DNA from: an uncultured bacterium
Lineage (GTDB): Bacteria > Verrucomicrobiota > Kiritimatiellia > RFP12 > UBA1067
DNA length: 16,222 bases
Reading direction: 5' to 3'
Assembly (NCBI GenBank): GCA_946401765.1
Contig: CAMIVJ010000018.1
Span: forward strand, 1 to 16,222
Shown one piece after another: positions 1 through 9,000 of the stretch (the stretch's first letter is position 1; each line of letters starts with the position of its first letter). Under the pieces are notes generated by a model. That model worked only from the letters and a program-made list of their open reading frames with translations. It searched no databases and was not told the DNA's origin. A program made the position numbers and the translations under genes.

Positions 1-3000
1 TGAACGGGAATGCGCTTTCTAGCGGGACGAACTCCGTGGCAGTGCCGAGCGTATCCAGAGAAGGCGCGTGGTACAGGCGCACCTTGCCGTTGACTTCGCG
101 CGCCGACTCCACCCCGTGCAGCGTGAGCCTGCCGCCCACGATGACCCGGCCGATGGCGTCGATCTCGATGGATGGAATCGATATCTCGATCTCCGGCTCC
201 GTCTCGGGAAGCGCGTTCACCAGGTAGCAGCTGCGCAGCACGCCCTTCTTGCCGGCGAAGGCGCCTATTGCTGCCTGCCCTTCCTGCGTGCGCCAGAGCG
301 CATTCATCCAAATGCGCACGGCATCGTCCTCGGCGATCGCGTTGCGCACGCCCTTCGCACCCGTCGCGTCGGCCGGCGGCACGAACGACGGCGCCCACTG
401 CGTCTCCTCTGTGACGGAGGCTCCGAAGTCGAGGGCGATGAAGCTTGCGCCCGTCTCGTCGCACGCGGCGCCGAACCAGGAGGTGTCGATGTGCACGGTC
501 TGCACCACGGAGCCTTTCGCGTCGTACACCACCATGTCCACCTTGCCGTTCGTGATCTTCATCCCGGGCCAGAACTCGGCCTTGGCGAGAGTGACCGCGG
601 CACCTGGGGCGATCGAGACGCCTGCGGGCAGCGTGAGGTCGAGCGAAGACGTGGCGTTGTCCGTCTTCGTGCTGGTTATGCGCACGCCCTCAAGATCGAG
701 CGATGCGTCGGCGAGAAGGTTCGTGAGCACGATGAACTCAGCACCGTCTCCAGAAGCGTCGGCCGAGCAGCTCATCACCTCGGCGACGCGCAGGCCGCGC
801 GTGATCGGATCGTTGACAGGCGCCGCAACGTCGCTTACGTCCACGCTCTCAAGCGCGCTCCATTCGCCGGAGGAAGAGCGCAGACGTGCGCGCAGCTTCA
901 GCCCGTCGGCCGGCATCTCAAGACCGCCCGCCGAGCTCGCGGCCACAGGATAGGACATCTGCAGGCCCCAATATGCGTCGGAGCTGGTGCCGTGGCACTG
1001 GTGCAGCTCCACCGCTATCACGTTCGCGCCCGCCTTGAGAAGGCCTGCGGGAATCGATATCGTCCTGTCGGTCCACTCGGGATTCAAGGCCGACGGCGTG
1101 AACATGCCGTAGTACGTCTCGCCTGCGGCGACGTTCACGCGGTCCACCTCCACGCCGTTGATGTACATCACGTAGCCATCGTCGTAGCACACGTTAAGCT
1201 TCAGCTCCGTCACCGTGGACGCGCTTTCGGGCATCGTGACCGACTTCCTGAAGTAGAACGCGGAGGTCTGCGTACCGCTCGAGGCGTGGTTCGCGTATCT
1301 GTAGAGCGAACCAGACACCGTGAAACCCGTTCTGCTGCCGAAGCCAAGAAGCGCGTTCAGCGTTCGCCACTGAGAATCGGCAGCGTAGGCGGGCGCCTTC
1401 CACGTATTGCCGGAGGAGTCGTTGGAGGGGGCTCTACCCCAGTCGAAGCAGTTCCATGCGTCGCCCTTCTCGACGATGTTCACGTACGTGACCGTCGGCA
1501 CGCCGCCGGTGTACACCCGCGCGGTGGAACTTACGGCGCCGCCAACGAGGCGCGGGTCGGTGCCGTCCGTGGTGTAGTACACGGTGCCGGCAGAAGGCGC
1601 GGTGATGAACAGCCTGTCGCCGCGGGCGAACGCGGCGCCGTCATAGACGTAGGCGGCGCGCGCATCCACCACGCGCGGCGCATCGATGGAGGGATACCAG
1701 CCCTTCGACCTGTACTGGCTCACGAGATACGGCACGCGCGCGTCGATGTACGAGAGACAGCTGTTGCATGCGTTCGTCCACGTGGCGGCCGTGCGCGAAC
1801 CGCCGCCCCAGCGCGCGGCCTCGCACGAGACGGCGTTGCCGAATTCGCGCATGCGCGCCTCGAAGCGGGCGCGGCCAGCCTTGGCGGTCATCGCGCCGTC
1901 AGCCTTGAGGCAGCTGCGGAAGAGGAGGTCGGCCGCGAGCATCTTGTACTCGGCGTTGTCCTCAAGCTTGTAGTGCAGCTCGGAGGCGTTGAAGTTCTTG
2001 AACTGCTTCATGTTGCCGCTTGCGCTCTCGGTGCCCACCAGGAGCTTGTCGGCTGAAGCCGAGTCGCCGCGCGTGCCTAGCGAATGCTCCGCGTCGTGGC
2101 GGTGGAACGCCCAGCCCTTGTACGAGACGCCGCCGAGCGTGTTCGTGCCGTCGTAGCGGTTGCGCAGAACGGCCACGTTGTTCGCCTTGTCGCTGCCGGA
2201 CGTTGCGGGGCAGTCGGTGTCGTTCGAGAAGTGCGTTGTCAGCATGAAGGCGGCCACGTTGGTCGGGTTGAGATACACCGGATACGCCGGATTCGGCGTG
2301 CCGTCCGGATTGAGACCGCGCACCTTGTTGTAGTTCGCCGGGAACGATGCGCCGTAGCCCTGGTTCACGGAAATGTTCCAGAAGTCGTACCACGCGGCCT
2401 CGGTGCCCTCCACCACGCCGGTGACGTATCCGGGCTGCGACGTGCGCACCACGTCATAGTCGTCGGCCGTGCCGCCGAAGTAGTTCTCGCCGAAGTTGCC
2501 GTCGGTGCGCTCCTCGGTCTGGTAGACGCCCCAGTAGATGCCGTTGATGAAGAGGTGGTAGAAGCGTCCGCGGTGGTAGGACTGGCCGAGGTCGCGCTGC
2601 GAGTCGCGCGAGAACAGCTCCTCGATGAGGGTGAACTTGTCGTTGCCGTTGGCCCAGGAGTAGTTCTGCGCGGTGCGGAGGTCGATCTTGTCGAACGTGT
2701 CCGTTCCCTCCTTGCCGAAGAGCGGATACTTGAGCTTGCTCATGCCGTACTCGTTGCGGAAGAAAAGTCGCAGCGAGTGCTTGGGATAACTGCTGCCGCG
2801 GCTGAACGCGCCGCGGATGCGCACGCCCGAGGGCACGCTGAAGCCGCCCACCGCGTTCGTTGGCGTGATCAGCTCCACCATCGTCATGCGCTCCCACGTG
2901 CGGCCGCCGTTGCCTGCGTTCACGTAGATGCCGGTGGAGGAGTTGAAGAGGTTCGCAGGGTCGATGACGAGCGAGACGGTGTCGATGCCGTTCGTGAAGC

Positions 3001-5593
3001 CGTCTAGTATCTGCGAGCGGTAAGTGCCGACGATGTTGGAGTTCATGCCATATACCATCTTCTGCTTGCTGCTGGACGCCGGGAAGCCGACTGGCGTGCC
3101 GCTCTGCGTGAGAATGTCTGCCGGGAAGAGATAGCTAGCTGAGGAGTCGAGCTGCAGCACGGAATCCGCGTTCGGCACTGCGGCGCGCACCACCGTTGTG
3201 CGCGAAATCGTGATCGGGCCGGTGTAGCGCGTCTTCCTCACGCTGGGCGCGGTACCGTCAGTGGTGTAGTAGATCTCGGCGGACGGATCGTCGGGGCATG
3301 TCAGCTCAAGCGTGAATGCTGCAGTCTTGTAGCCGTGCGGCTCGGAGAACACGACGCGCGGCGTGGGGCCTTCCTTCGCCTCGAGGCTGTTCGGCGCGCC
3401 GGGCGTTGACCTCGGGAAATAGTACACCATGTCGCCGCCGGCCTTGCTCCACAGCAGCTCGGCGGAAAGGATCATGTCGGCCCCGTCCGCGCCGTCGACC
3501 GTTATCTGAAGCGTGTTCTCGCCGGCGTCGAACGCGACGGACGGCAGATCGAACTCCACCCATTCGAGAGCCTTCGCCTTCTCACGCGCGCCTTCCGCCG
3601 CCGCAGAGGCCACGGTTGTGCCGTTCAGCTTGGCCGTGAAGCCCTCGGCGTACTTCACGCGCAGCTTGATCGTGTCGGCCGGCGCAGGCGGCGCCTCCAC
3701 CGAGAACGCGGTGCGCCAGTCGAACGAAGTCGCACCACCCAGCTGGTCCGCGATGTTCACGTCGAGATGCGCGGCGTACTTGCCCGCATGCGTGAAGCCG
3801 CTAGCGGCGGAGCAGAGCGGCAAGAAGCTCGCCGCGTCCTCCTCGCAGTCAAGCTCGCCCTCGCCCACAAGCAGCTCCGGCGCGGCCGCACCGTCGCGCG
3901 ACGTGCAGACGAGCGACACGTCGTAGTCGCCCGCCTCGGGGAAGTCTAGCGTCATCGTGAGCTCTGGATATTCGAGCGTCCACGTGAATTCGCCGTTCGC
4001 AATCGTCAGGCTGCTCGCCCCCGTGCCGGCGCAGTAGAACGTCCACTGCCCCGCGTGCGGCACGTGCATCGTGCCTTCGGCCTTGAGCACCGCCCCGGCG
4101 CCCTCAACGCCGCATTCCGACGTGATGGTCTCGTGCACGCTCACCGAGGGCTCTCCGCCGGGAGCGGTCGCCGTCACCGTGAATCCAGCGCCCGCGCCGG
4201 CCGATCCCACCGTGCCGCTTGCCGCCGTCCACGCACCAGCGCCCACGCGCCATTCGGACGCCGCGTCTGGCGCGACGAGCATTTCGGTGCGCCGGCCCGC
4301 GCCCACCGAAATGTCCTTGATCTGCTGGCCGAACGTGACCGAGTGCACCATCTCCGCAAGAGGAGTCGCGAGGAACACGGTCTCGCCGTCGGAGGAGAGG
4401 CCTATTCTCGTGTACGCCTCGTTCTCGGTGAAGTCGATGTATCCCTGGTCGGCCCACACCACCACATAGCCGTTCGCAGGCACCACGCAGCGTCCCTGTA
4501 TCTTCTCCCACTTGGACGGCTTCTTGTCCGGATTGTCGGAGAGATACCACCCGGTGATGTCCACGTCGTTGTCGCTCCTGTTTCTGATCTCGATCCAGTC
4601 GAGCCCCGTCGCGCCTCTCGCAGTCCTAAGCGAAGTGCCGTTCGAGGCCATCACCTCGTTGATCGACAGTACCTCGCTCGGCGGCACCAGCATGGGCCTT
4701 CCGTCCTCTGGCAGCGTCATCGACTCGTTCACCTGGAACACCATCGTGGGATTGCTCAGGAACGCACCCGGCGAAGGCGTGAACGTCACCGCCGCGTATG
4801 CGCCCTTCTGGATCAGATACGTGCCGTCGGCCTGCGGCTCCACCAGCTCGCCGTTCGCCGTCACTGACGCGAGCGTCATCCACTCCAGCGCCGGCACCGT
4901 GAGCGTGACGTACTCGGCCTCGCGCGAAGTCTCGGCCTGAAGTCCGCTGAGGTCGCCCACGCCCAGGCAGCCAGCGGCCACCACGCTCTCTGCGCCGGCG
5001 GTGAACGCGATCGGCGACCATTCGCCCGCCGCGGACCTCAGCGTGACGCCGTCCACTGAATACTTCACCTGTCTCGCGCCGCCAACGGTGCGCAGCGCGA
5101 TCTTGATGGTCACAGAGCGCGAAAGGTCAGGCGCGGCGCCGGTGAGCTCGGTCCACACGTTCGTGGGGCCTGCGGGATCCTTCACGAGGCCGAGATAGTA
5201 ACTATCCTCTTCGCCGCGCATCAGCACCGTCAAGGCGCCCTTCATTTCCGAGTCGATCTCCGGCGGATGGTCGCCGGCAGAGACCTGGATGTCGAAGGAC
5301 ACTGACACCTCGTCGGCCGCCGCGGAGCGCGGCTGAATGGGCGAGAACTCTAGCGGGCAGTCGTCTGGAGTGGCCATGCTAAGCCGACGCGCGCCCGGTT
5401 CGCCCACAAGGTCTGCGCCTGCCGTGCCAGTCCACACGCCCGCGCCTGGCACCACTCTGTCGGACCCGTCCATCGGCCATGCCATATAGCCGCCCACGCC
5501 TGCGTCGAACCACGTCTCGCCGCGCGCGCACGGCGCGCAGGCGAACGCAAGCAGAAGCGCCGCCCCAAGAAGGAATGTACCGTTAGCCTTCAT
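1..5593 (-). CDS. Secreted multi-domain CotH kinase-family protein, C-terminus beyond the left edge
   Basis: One uninterrupted minus-strand frame runs from the ATG at 5593 to base 1, giving 1864 residues and no stop. Residues 1-25 form a signal peptide (charged start, leucine/alanine core, small residues before ETW). A lamin-tail domain lies at about 307-418 (LSINEVMAS, then DWIEIRNRSDNDVDITGWYL). A chitobiase C-terminal-type module is at 754-803 (YYTTDGTAPS). The CotH kinase-like region is about 869-1293, with the Lys-bearing PKHSLRLFFRNEYG (K938), NGIYWGVYQTEER, and HRHDAEHSLG with probable metal-binding Asp 1167. A second chitobiase-type module follows at 1304-1365 (YYTTDGTDPR), then a galactose-binding-like segment at about 1445-1545 and a second lamin-tail-like domain from about 1600. 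CotH proteins of spores and fungi are known as atypical protein kinases; a role in extracellular phosphorylation or surface assembly is inferred here. The start overlaps the stop of the upstream lipoprotein gene by 4 bases and has an SD-like GAGG, so the start is secure. Confidence 0.93.
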   Translation of the reverse strand, partial: MKANGTFLLGAALLLAFACAPCARGETWFDAGVGGYMAWPMDGSDRVVPGAGVWTGTAGADLVGEPGARRLSMATPDDCPLEFSPIQPRSAAADEVSVSFDIQVSAGDHPPEIDSEMKGALTVLMRGEEDSYYLGLVKDPAGPTNVWTELTGAAPDLSRSVTIKIALRTVGGARQVKYSVDGVTLRSAAGEWSPIAFTAGAESVVAAGCLGVGDLSGLQAETSREAEYVTLTVPALEWMTLASVTANGELVEPQADGTYLIQKGAYAAVTFTPSPGAFLSNPTMVFQVNESMTLPEDGRPMLVPPSEVLSINEVMASNGTSLRTARGATGLDWIEIRNRSDNDVDITGWYLSDNPDKKPSKWEKIQGRCVVPANGYVVVWADQGYIDFTENEAYTRIGLSSDGETVFLATPLAEMVHSVTFGQQIKDISVGAGRRTEMLVAPDAASEWRVGAGAWTAASGTVGSAGAGAGFTVTATAPGGEPSVSVHETITSECGVEGAGAVLKAEGTMHVPHAGQWTFYCAGTGASSLTIANGEFTWTLEYPELTMTLDFPEAGDYDVSLVCTSRDGAAAPELLVGEGELDCEEDAASFLPLCSAASGFTHAGKYAAHLDVNIADQLGGATSFDWRTAFSVEAPPAPADTIKLRVKYAEGFTAKLNGTTVASAAAEGAREKAKALEWVEFDLPSVAFDAGENTLQITVDGADGADMILSAELLWSKAGGDMVYYFPRSTPGAPNSLEAKEGPTPRVVFSEPHGYKTAAFTLELTCPDDPSAEIYYTTDGTAPSVRKTRYTGPITISRTTVVRAAVPNADSVLQLDSSASYLFPADILTQSGTPVGFPASSSKQKMVYGMNSNIVGTYRSQILDGFTNGIDTVSLVIDPANLFNSSTGIYVNAGNGGRTWERMTMVELITPTNAVGGFSVPSGVRIRGAFSRGSSYPKHSLRLFFRNEYGMSKLKYPLFGKEGTDTFDKIDLRTAQNYSWANGNDKFTLIEELFSRDSQRDLGQSYHRGRFYHLFINGIYWGVYQTEERTDGNFGENYFGGTADDYDVVRTSQPGYVTGVVEGTEAAWYDFWNISVNQGYGASFPANYNKVRGLNPDGTPNPAYPVYLNPTNVAAFMLTTHFSNDTDCPATSGSDKANNVAVLRNRYDGTNTLGGVSYKGWAFHRHDAEHSLGTRGDSASADKLLVGTESASGNMKQFKNFNASELHYKLEDNAEYKMLAADLLFRSCLKADGAMTAKAGRARFEARMREFGNAVSCEAARWGGGSRTAATWTNACNSCLSYIDARVPYLVSQYRSKGWYPSIDAPRVVDARAAYVYDGAAFARGDRLFITAPSAGTVYYTTDGTDPRLVGGAVSSTARVYTGGVPTVTYVNIVEKGDAWNCFDWGRAPSNDSSGNTWKAPAYAADSQWRTLNALLGFGSRTGFTVSGSLYRYANHASSGTQTSAFYFRKSVTMPESASTVTELKLNVCYDDGYVMYINGVEVDRVNVAAGETYYGMFTPSALNPEWTDRTISIPAGLLKAGANVIAVELHQCHGTSSDAYWGLQMSYPVAASSAGGLEMPADGLKLRARLRSSSGEWSALESVDVSDVAAPVNDPITRGLRVAEVMSCSADASGDGAEFIVLTNLLADASLDLEGVRITSTKTDNATSSLDLTLPAGVSIAPGAAVTLAKAEFWPGMKITNGKVDMVVYDAKGSVVQTVHIDTSWFGAACDETGASFIALDFGASVTEETQWAPSFVPPADATGAKGVRNAIAEDDAVRIWMNALWRTQEGQAAIGAFAGKKGVLRSCYLVNALPETEPEIEISIPSIEIDAIGRVIVGGRLTLHGVESAREVNGKVRLYHAPSLDTLGTATEFVPLESAFPF

Positions 5594-6018
5594 TTGTACC
5601 TCACTTTCCTTCGCCCACTACGATCTCTTTGTTCCTCAAGCCTGCGCTGGCGCTCACGCGCCGCATCCTCGCGCCGCTGCTGGGCCGTGCGGCCCACCTC
5701 CGAAAAAGAACGCTCCGCGCCCACGAGTATCGGGCGCGTGTAGCCGCCGCGCGTGAGAATGGCCATCACCTTGCGCTTGAGGCGCCAGTCCGCCATGTCG
5801 TCCGGCGCGCCGATGTAGATGGGGTCCTTGCGGCTGAACGATGCGCCGCGCAGCAGGCCGGGAAGATCCTCAGGCTCCACGAAACGCCCGCGAAAAGTCA
5901 CCCCCCCGGCCGCGGTAATCACCACTTCAGGGTGTTTCGCGTCGGAGATGTAATACTCCGAAGCGCAGCCGCTGAACAGCAGCGCGCCTAGAAGGAGAAT
6001 GACTGAAACGCGTTTCAT
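5590..6018 (-). CDS. Small lipoprotein with an ExbD-like periplasmic domain, coupled to the CotH gene
   Basis: 142 residues. The N-terminus (MKRVSVILLLGALLFSGCAS) is a lipoprotein signal with lipobox FSGC and acylated Cys 18. Residue +2 is Ala, which in E. coli-type sorting suggests the outer membrane. Residues about 31-103 resemble the soluble C-terminal domain of ExbD/TolR: VVITAAGGVTFRGRFV, EDLPGLLR, DPIYIGAPDD, then RKVMAILTRGGYTRPILVG. The usual ExbD transmembrane anchor and its membrane Asp are replaced by the lipid anchor. Residues 108-142 are an Arg/Glu/Gln-rich, probably helical tail. The TGA overlaps the ATG of the CotH gene (ATGA), so the two proteins are probably made together. 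The gene follows the 1645-residue gene by 70 bases but has its own -10 box. The ExbD resemblance is from pattern recognition only; another small alpha/beta fold is possible. Confidence 0.88.
   Translation of the reverse strand: MKRVSVILLLGALLFSGCASEYYISDAKHPEVVITAAGGVTFRGRFVEPEDLPGLLRGASFSRKDPIYIGAPDDMADWRLKRKVMAILTRGGYTRPILVGAERSFSEVGRTAQQRREDAARERQRRLEEQRDRSGRRKVRYK
5599..5602 (-). promoter_or_regulatory. Shine-Dalgarno-like GAGG for the CotH gene
   Basis: On the minus strand the end of the lipoprotein gene reads GTGAGG-TACAA-ATG. GAGG therefore sits 5 bases before the CotH start codon, inside the upstream coding sequence. It is the only convincing SD-like site before a start in this window, and it belongs to the only gene that begins within another gene. 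Confidence 0.6.
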
Positions 6019-6027
6019 GGTGCAATA

Positions 6028-6033
6028 AGTATA
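6028..6033 (-). promoter_or_regulatory. -10 box of the lipoprotein-CotH operon, near-leaderless
   Basis: The minus strand reads TTTTTGA-TATACT-TATTGCACC-ATG. TATACT is one base from the sigma-70 consensus and carries an upstream TGn (TGA). Only 9 bases separate it from the start codon, so the transcript should have a leader of about 3 bases. No good -35 hexamer is seen at 16-18 bases; the extended -10 may compensate. No SD is present. Confidence 0.6.
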
Positions 6034-6088
6034 TCAAAAATCCTGGCGTTGCGGAGAAAGAAAATGCAGATGGGAAATGGCGGACGCA

Positions 6089-9000
6089 CTAGCGCAGAAT
6101 GATGTACATCGACGGATACATGGCGTTCTCGGCGTAGCCGATGTACCGCATATACACGCCGTCGGCCTCCTGCGAGAGTGTGTATTCGCCAACGGAGTCG
6201 ACAAGCCCGCCGGTGAGAGTCTTCTCGACGCGGGTCATCGCAACGCCCGTGTCGGAGGTGACGGTCACGTTCGACAGGTCGAACGCCACGTTGGCCGAGC
6301 TGGGATTGAACGCAATCAGCCTCTTCGTGATCACACCCCTGCGGCGCGCGCCGCCCCGTTCGCCAACGGGCACCTTCAAGACGCGCACTAGCGCCTGCGA
6401 CCCCTTGGTGGTGCCAGCCTCGAACGCCACCGAACCCGCGCCCGAGAGACTGTAGCGCACAGGACTGCAGCCGGTGAAGTCGAAATCGCCGGTGAAGACG
6501 AGACCGCCAGCCGCGGCGACGTAGAAGTCCACCGCGCCGCCGTTGTTTCCGGCGCGCGTGTTCACGCCGAGCGTGAGGCGCGACGTCTCGTCCACCATGT
6601 AGAAGCACCCTCCTTGCTGCTTCTTCACCCTGTCGATCACGACATTCGCGCCGTTGAACGCGCCTACACGCAGAGTCCAGCCCTCAAGCAGATCTACATG
6701 CGCGCTCCTCTGGCCCTCCGCCATCAGCGCACCGTCGAAGACCACCGAGTCGTAGACCGAGCCCGCGAGCGCGGGGGCGAGTTCGTTGGAGTACGCTTTC
6801 CAGCGGTGGTTCTCGACCTTGGCCCACCCAAGGATATTCTCCCAGTCATCGCCCGCCACGCCGGTGAAGACGTACGTGAACGTGGCGGAGTCGCTGTTGG
6901 CGGGGTTGGCGTAGGTGAGGGACGCCACATCTACGCCGATGACCACGTATCCGTTCTCGAACTTCACCTTCGCACCGGCGCATTCCGTGCTCCAGTCGGG
7001 CTCGTACACCTTCACCTCTCCCGGAGAGCCCGTGTAGGGGATACGCACCTCCGCCTCGGTGTAGCTCGCGAGCGTGACCTTTAGCGAGAGAGCGCTCTCC
7101 TCGGCGAACACAAGCGGGCTCTCCGGACGCGCCGTGCCCAAATCCAATGTTCCCGCGCCCGCGAACACCGCTCCCGTCACGCCGCTCGCCGCATCTCCAA
7201 GGCTGCGCACCTTGAGCGTGCAGTCGTATGCGACGTCGAAAGTAACCCCATCTGCCTGAACGCCGTTGCAGAGGCACAGATCGCCCTCGCTCACCTTCAC
7301 CGTGCCAGTGCCTGAAATCGTGCAGTTGCACAGGAAGAACTTGTCCGCACCCGTCTTCTCGAGCGTATGGCCTGCGAGGTCAAGCGTGGTGGCGCTCCAT
7401 CCGTTCGCGAGAACGCCGAACTCCGACGCGGCCACCACGTAGGCATTGCCCTCAAGCGCGAGCGCATGCGCCTGGGCCATGCCGTCGCCGAGATCGGCGC
7501 CCGTGTTGGTCCACACCGCGCCCTCGGCGAGCGTGACTGCGGCCTTGTAGCCCTGCGAGCCGTTCACGTCGAATGTGGCGCCGTTCGCCACGGCCACGGA
7601 GGGCAGCCCGTCAGCGGCGTTCCAGAAGCTGTAGTTGCCGGAATGGGCCAGCTTGAGCGTGCCGGCGCGCACGTCGAGCGAAGCGCTGTTGCCGGTCGTG
7701 AGCGCGAGCGTGCCCGCGCCCGTCTTCACAACCTTTCCGGAAGGGCCCGTGAAGCGCTGCGAGTTCACCACGCTCTCGCCTGCGGCGACGTCGATCACCA
7801 CGGACGCCGCGAGCTCGCCGAAGTCGTATCCCGCCACGGGGTACGTGCGGTTCTCGACGACGGAGTCCGCCGCGGAGAAGCACACCGTATCGCCCGCCGC
7901 CACATAGCAGCGCACCGGGTTCTCGCCTTCGGGGTCGATGGTGCCCATCGTGTCGTCGTCTAGCGCTGTCGCGCCCGCGTCGAGATAGACGTTGGACGGC
8001 GAGTGGTCGAGCGCGACTCTGAGCTGGTAGCAGCCGCCGGTGTAGACGAGCGCCGCCTTGTTGAGACGCGCGGCGCGGCCTTCTGGCACTCTGCATGTCA
8101 CAACGCCCTCTGGCTGCTCCTCCATCTCGCCCGTGAGCGGAATGAGGTGCCCATCGTCGGTGAAGCCGTCGAGCACGAAACCCGAATAGTCGAACACCAG
8201 CGATCCGCCTTCGCCGATCACGACAGGCGCGCCGCTTATCTCAGCAGCTCCCTCCTCGATCGTGACAGCCGTCGAAATCGTCGTGAGGCCAGAGCTGGAA
8301 AGAACGCCGCCTCCTCTCTTGAGGACGATCGCCCCTTCGCCGCCGAGCGAGAGAGACTCCACCATCACGGAATCGTTTACGTTCAGAACCGCATCGCCAG
8401 AGGCGGCCACCGTCACAGCCGAGCCGACGCCGGGCATGCTGTACGCAGGCGCCGCATCGCCCGAACGCGTCCAGGTGCTGACCTCCGTTCTGAGATCCTC
8501 TGCGCCGGAGACCGTGCGCGAGAACGCCCCTCCAACGGGCGAGTAGGGATACATCTCGCCGATGAGCGCGCGCTGCGCCGATGAGATCGCGTAGTCGTAG
8601 ATGAGCAGCGCGTAGAACACTCCGTCGCTCGGGCGGCCGTAGCCGCCTGCCGGGAGGCCGCCGTAGCCAGAGCCCGCCTGAATGCCCGCATGGCTGGAAA
8701 CGCCCAGAGTGAAACCGTCCGCCTTGGCGAGCGTCTTCCACTTGATTCCGTCAAGGTAGATCGTGAGCTTCGTCTTCGCCTCGGAAAGCTCGAAGCCGTA
8801 CACGTGGCGCGATGCAGCGGCGTTTGGCACCGTCATGGTGGTGAGTATCTCCGACGAAGACGTGCTGCCGTATCCCACAAGCACCTCGTTCATCTTCTCG
8901 CCCGTCGCAAGGAATAGCGCCTTCGACGAATACGTGCTGCCGAAGCTGATGAGCACTTTCTTCGCCTCGCTCGGCATCTTCGCCACCATCACCGTTGAGA

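Noticed and set aside
68..2056. Long plus-strand open frame (662 residues) opposite the CotH gene
   Set aside because: Its translation is Arg/His/Ala/Val-rich and low in complexity, as expected from the antisense of a GC3-biased gene. The minus-strand frame has recognisable domains throughout.
2084..3007. Plus-strand frame of 307 residues inside the CotH gene
   Set aside because: Composition is Val/Arg/Ala/Glu-biased with no domain, and it lies entirely opposite the CotH kinase region.
1..5593. Possible frameshift or pseudogene in the CotH gene
   Set aside because: The frame read from the ATG at 5593 stays open and in register to the window edge, and domain motifs appear in the expected order without a break.
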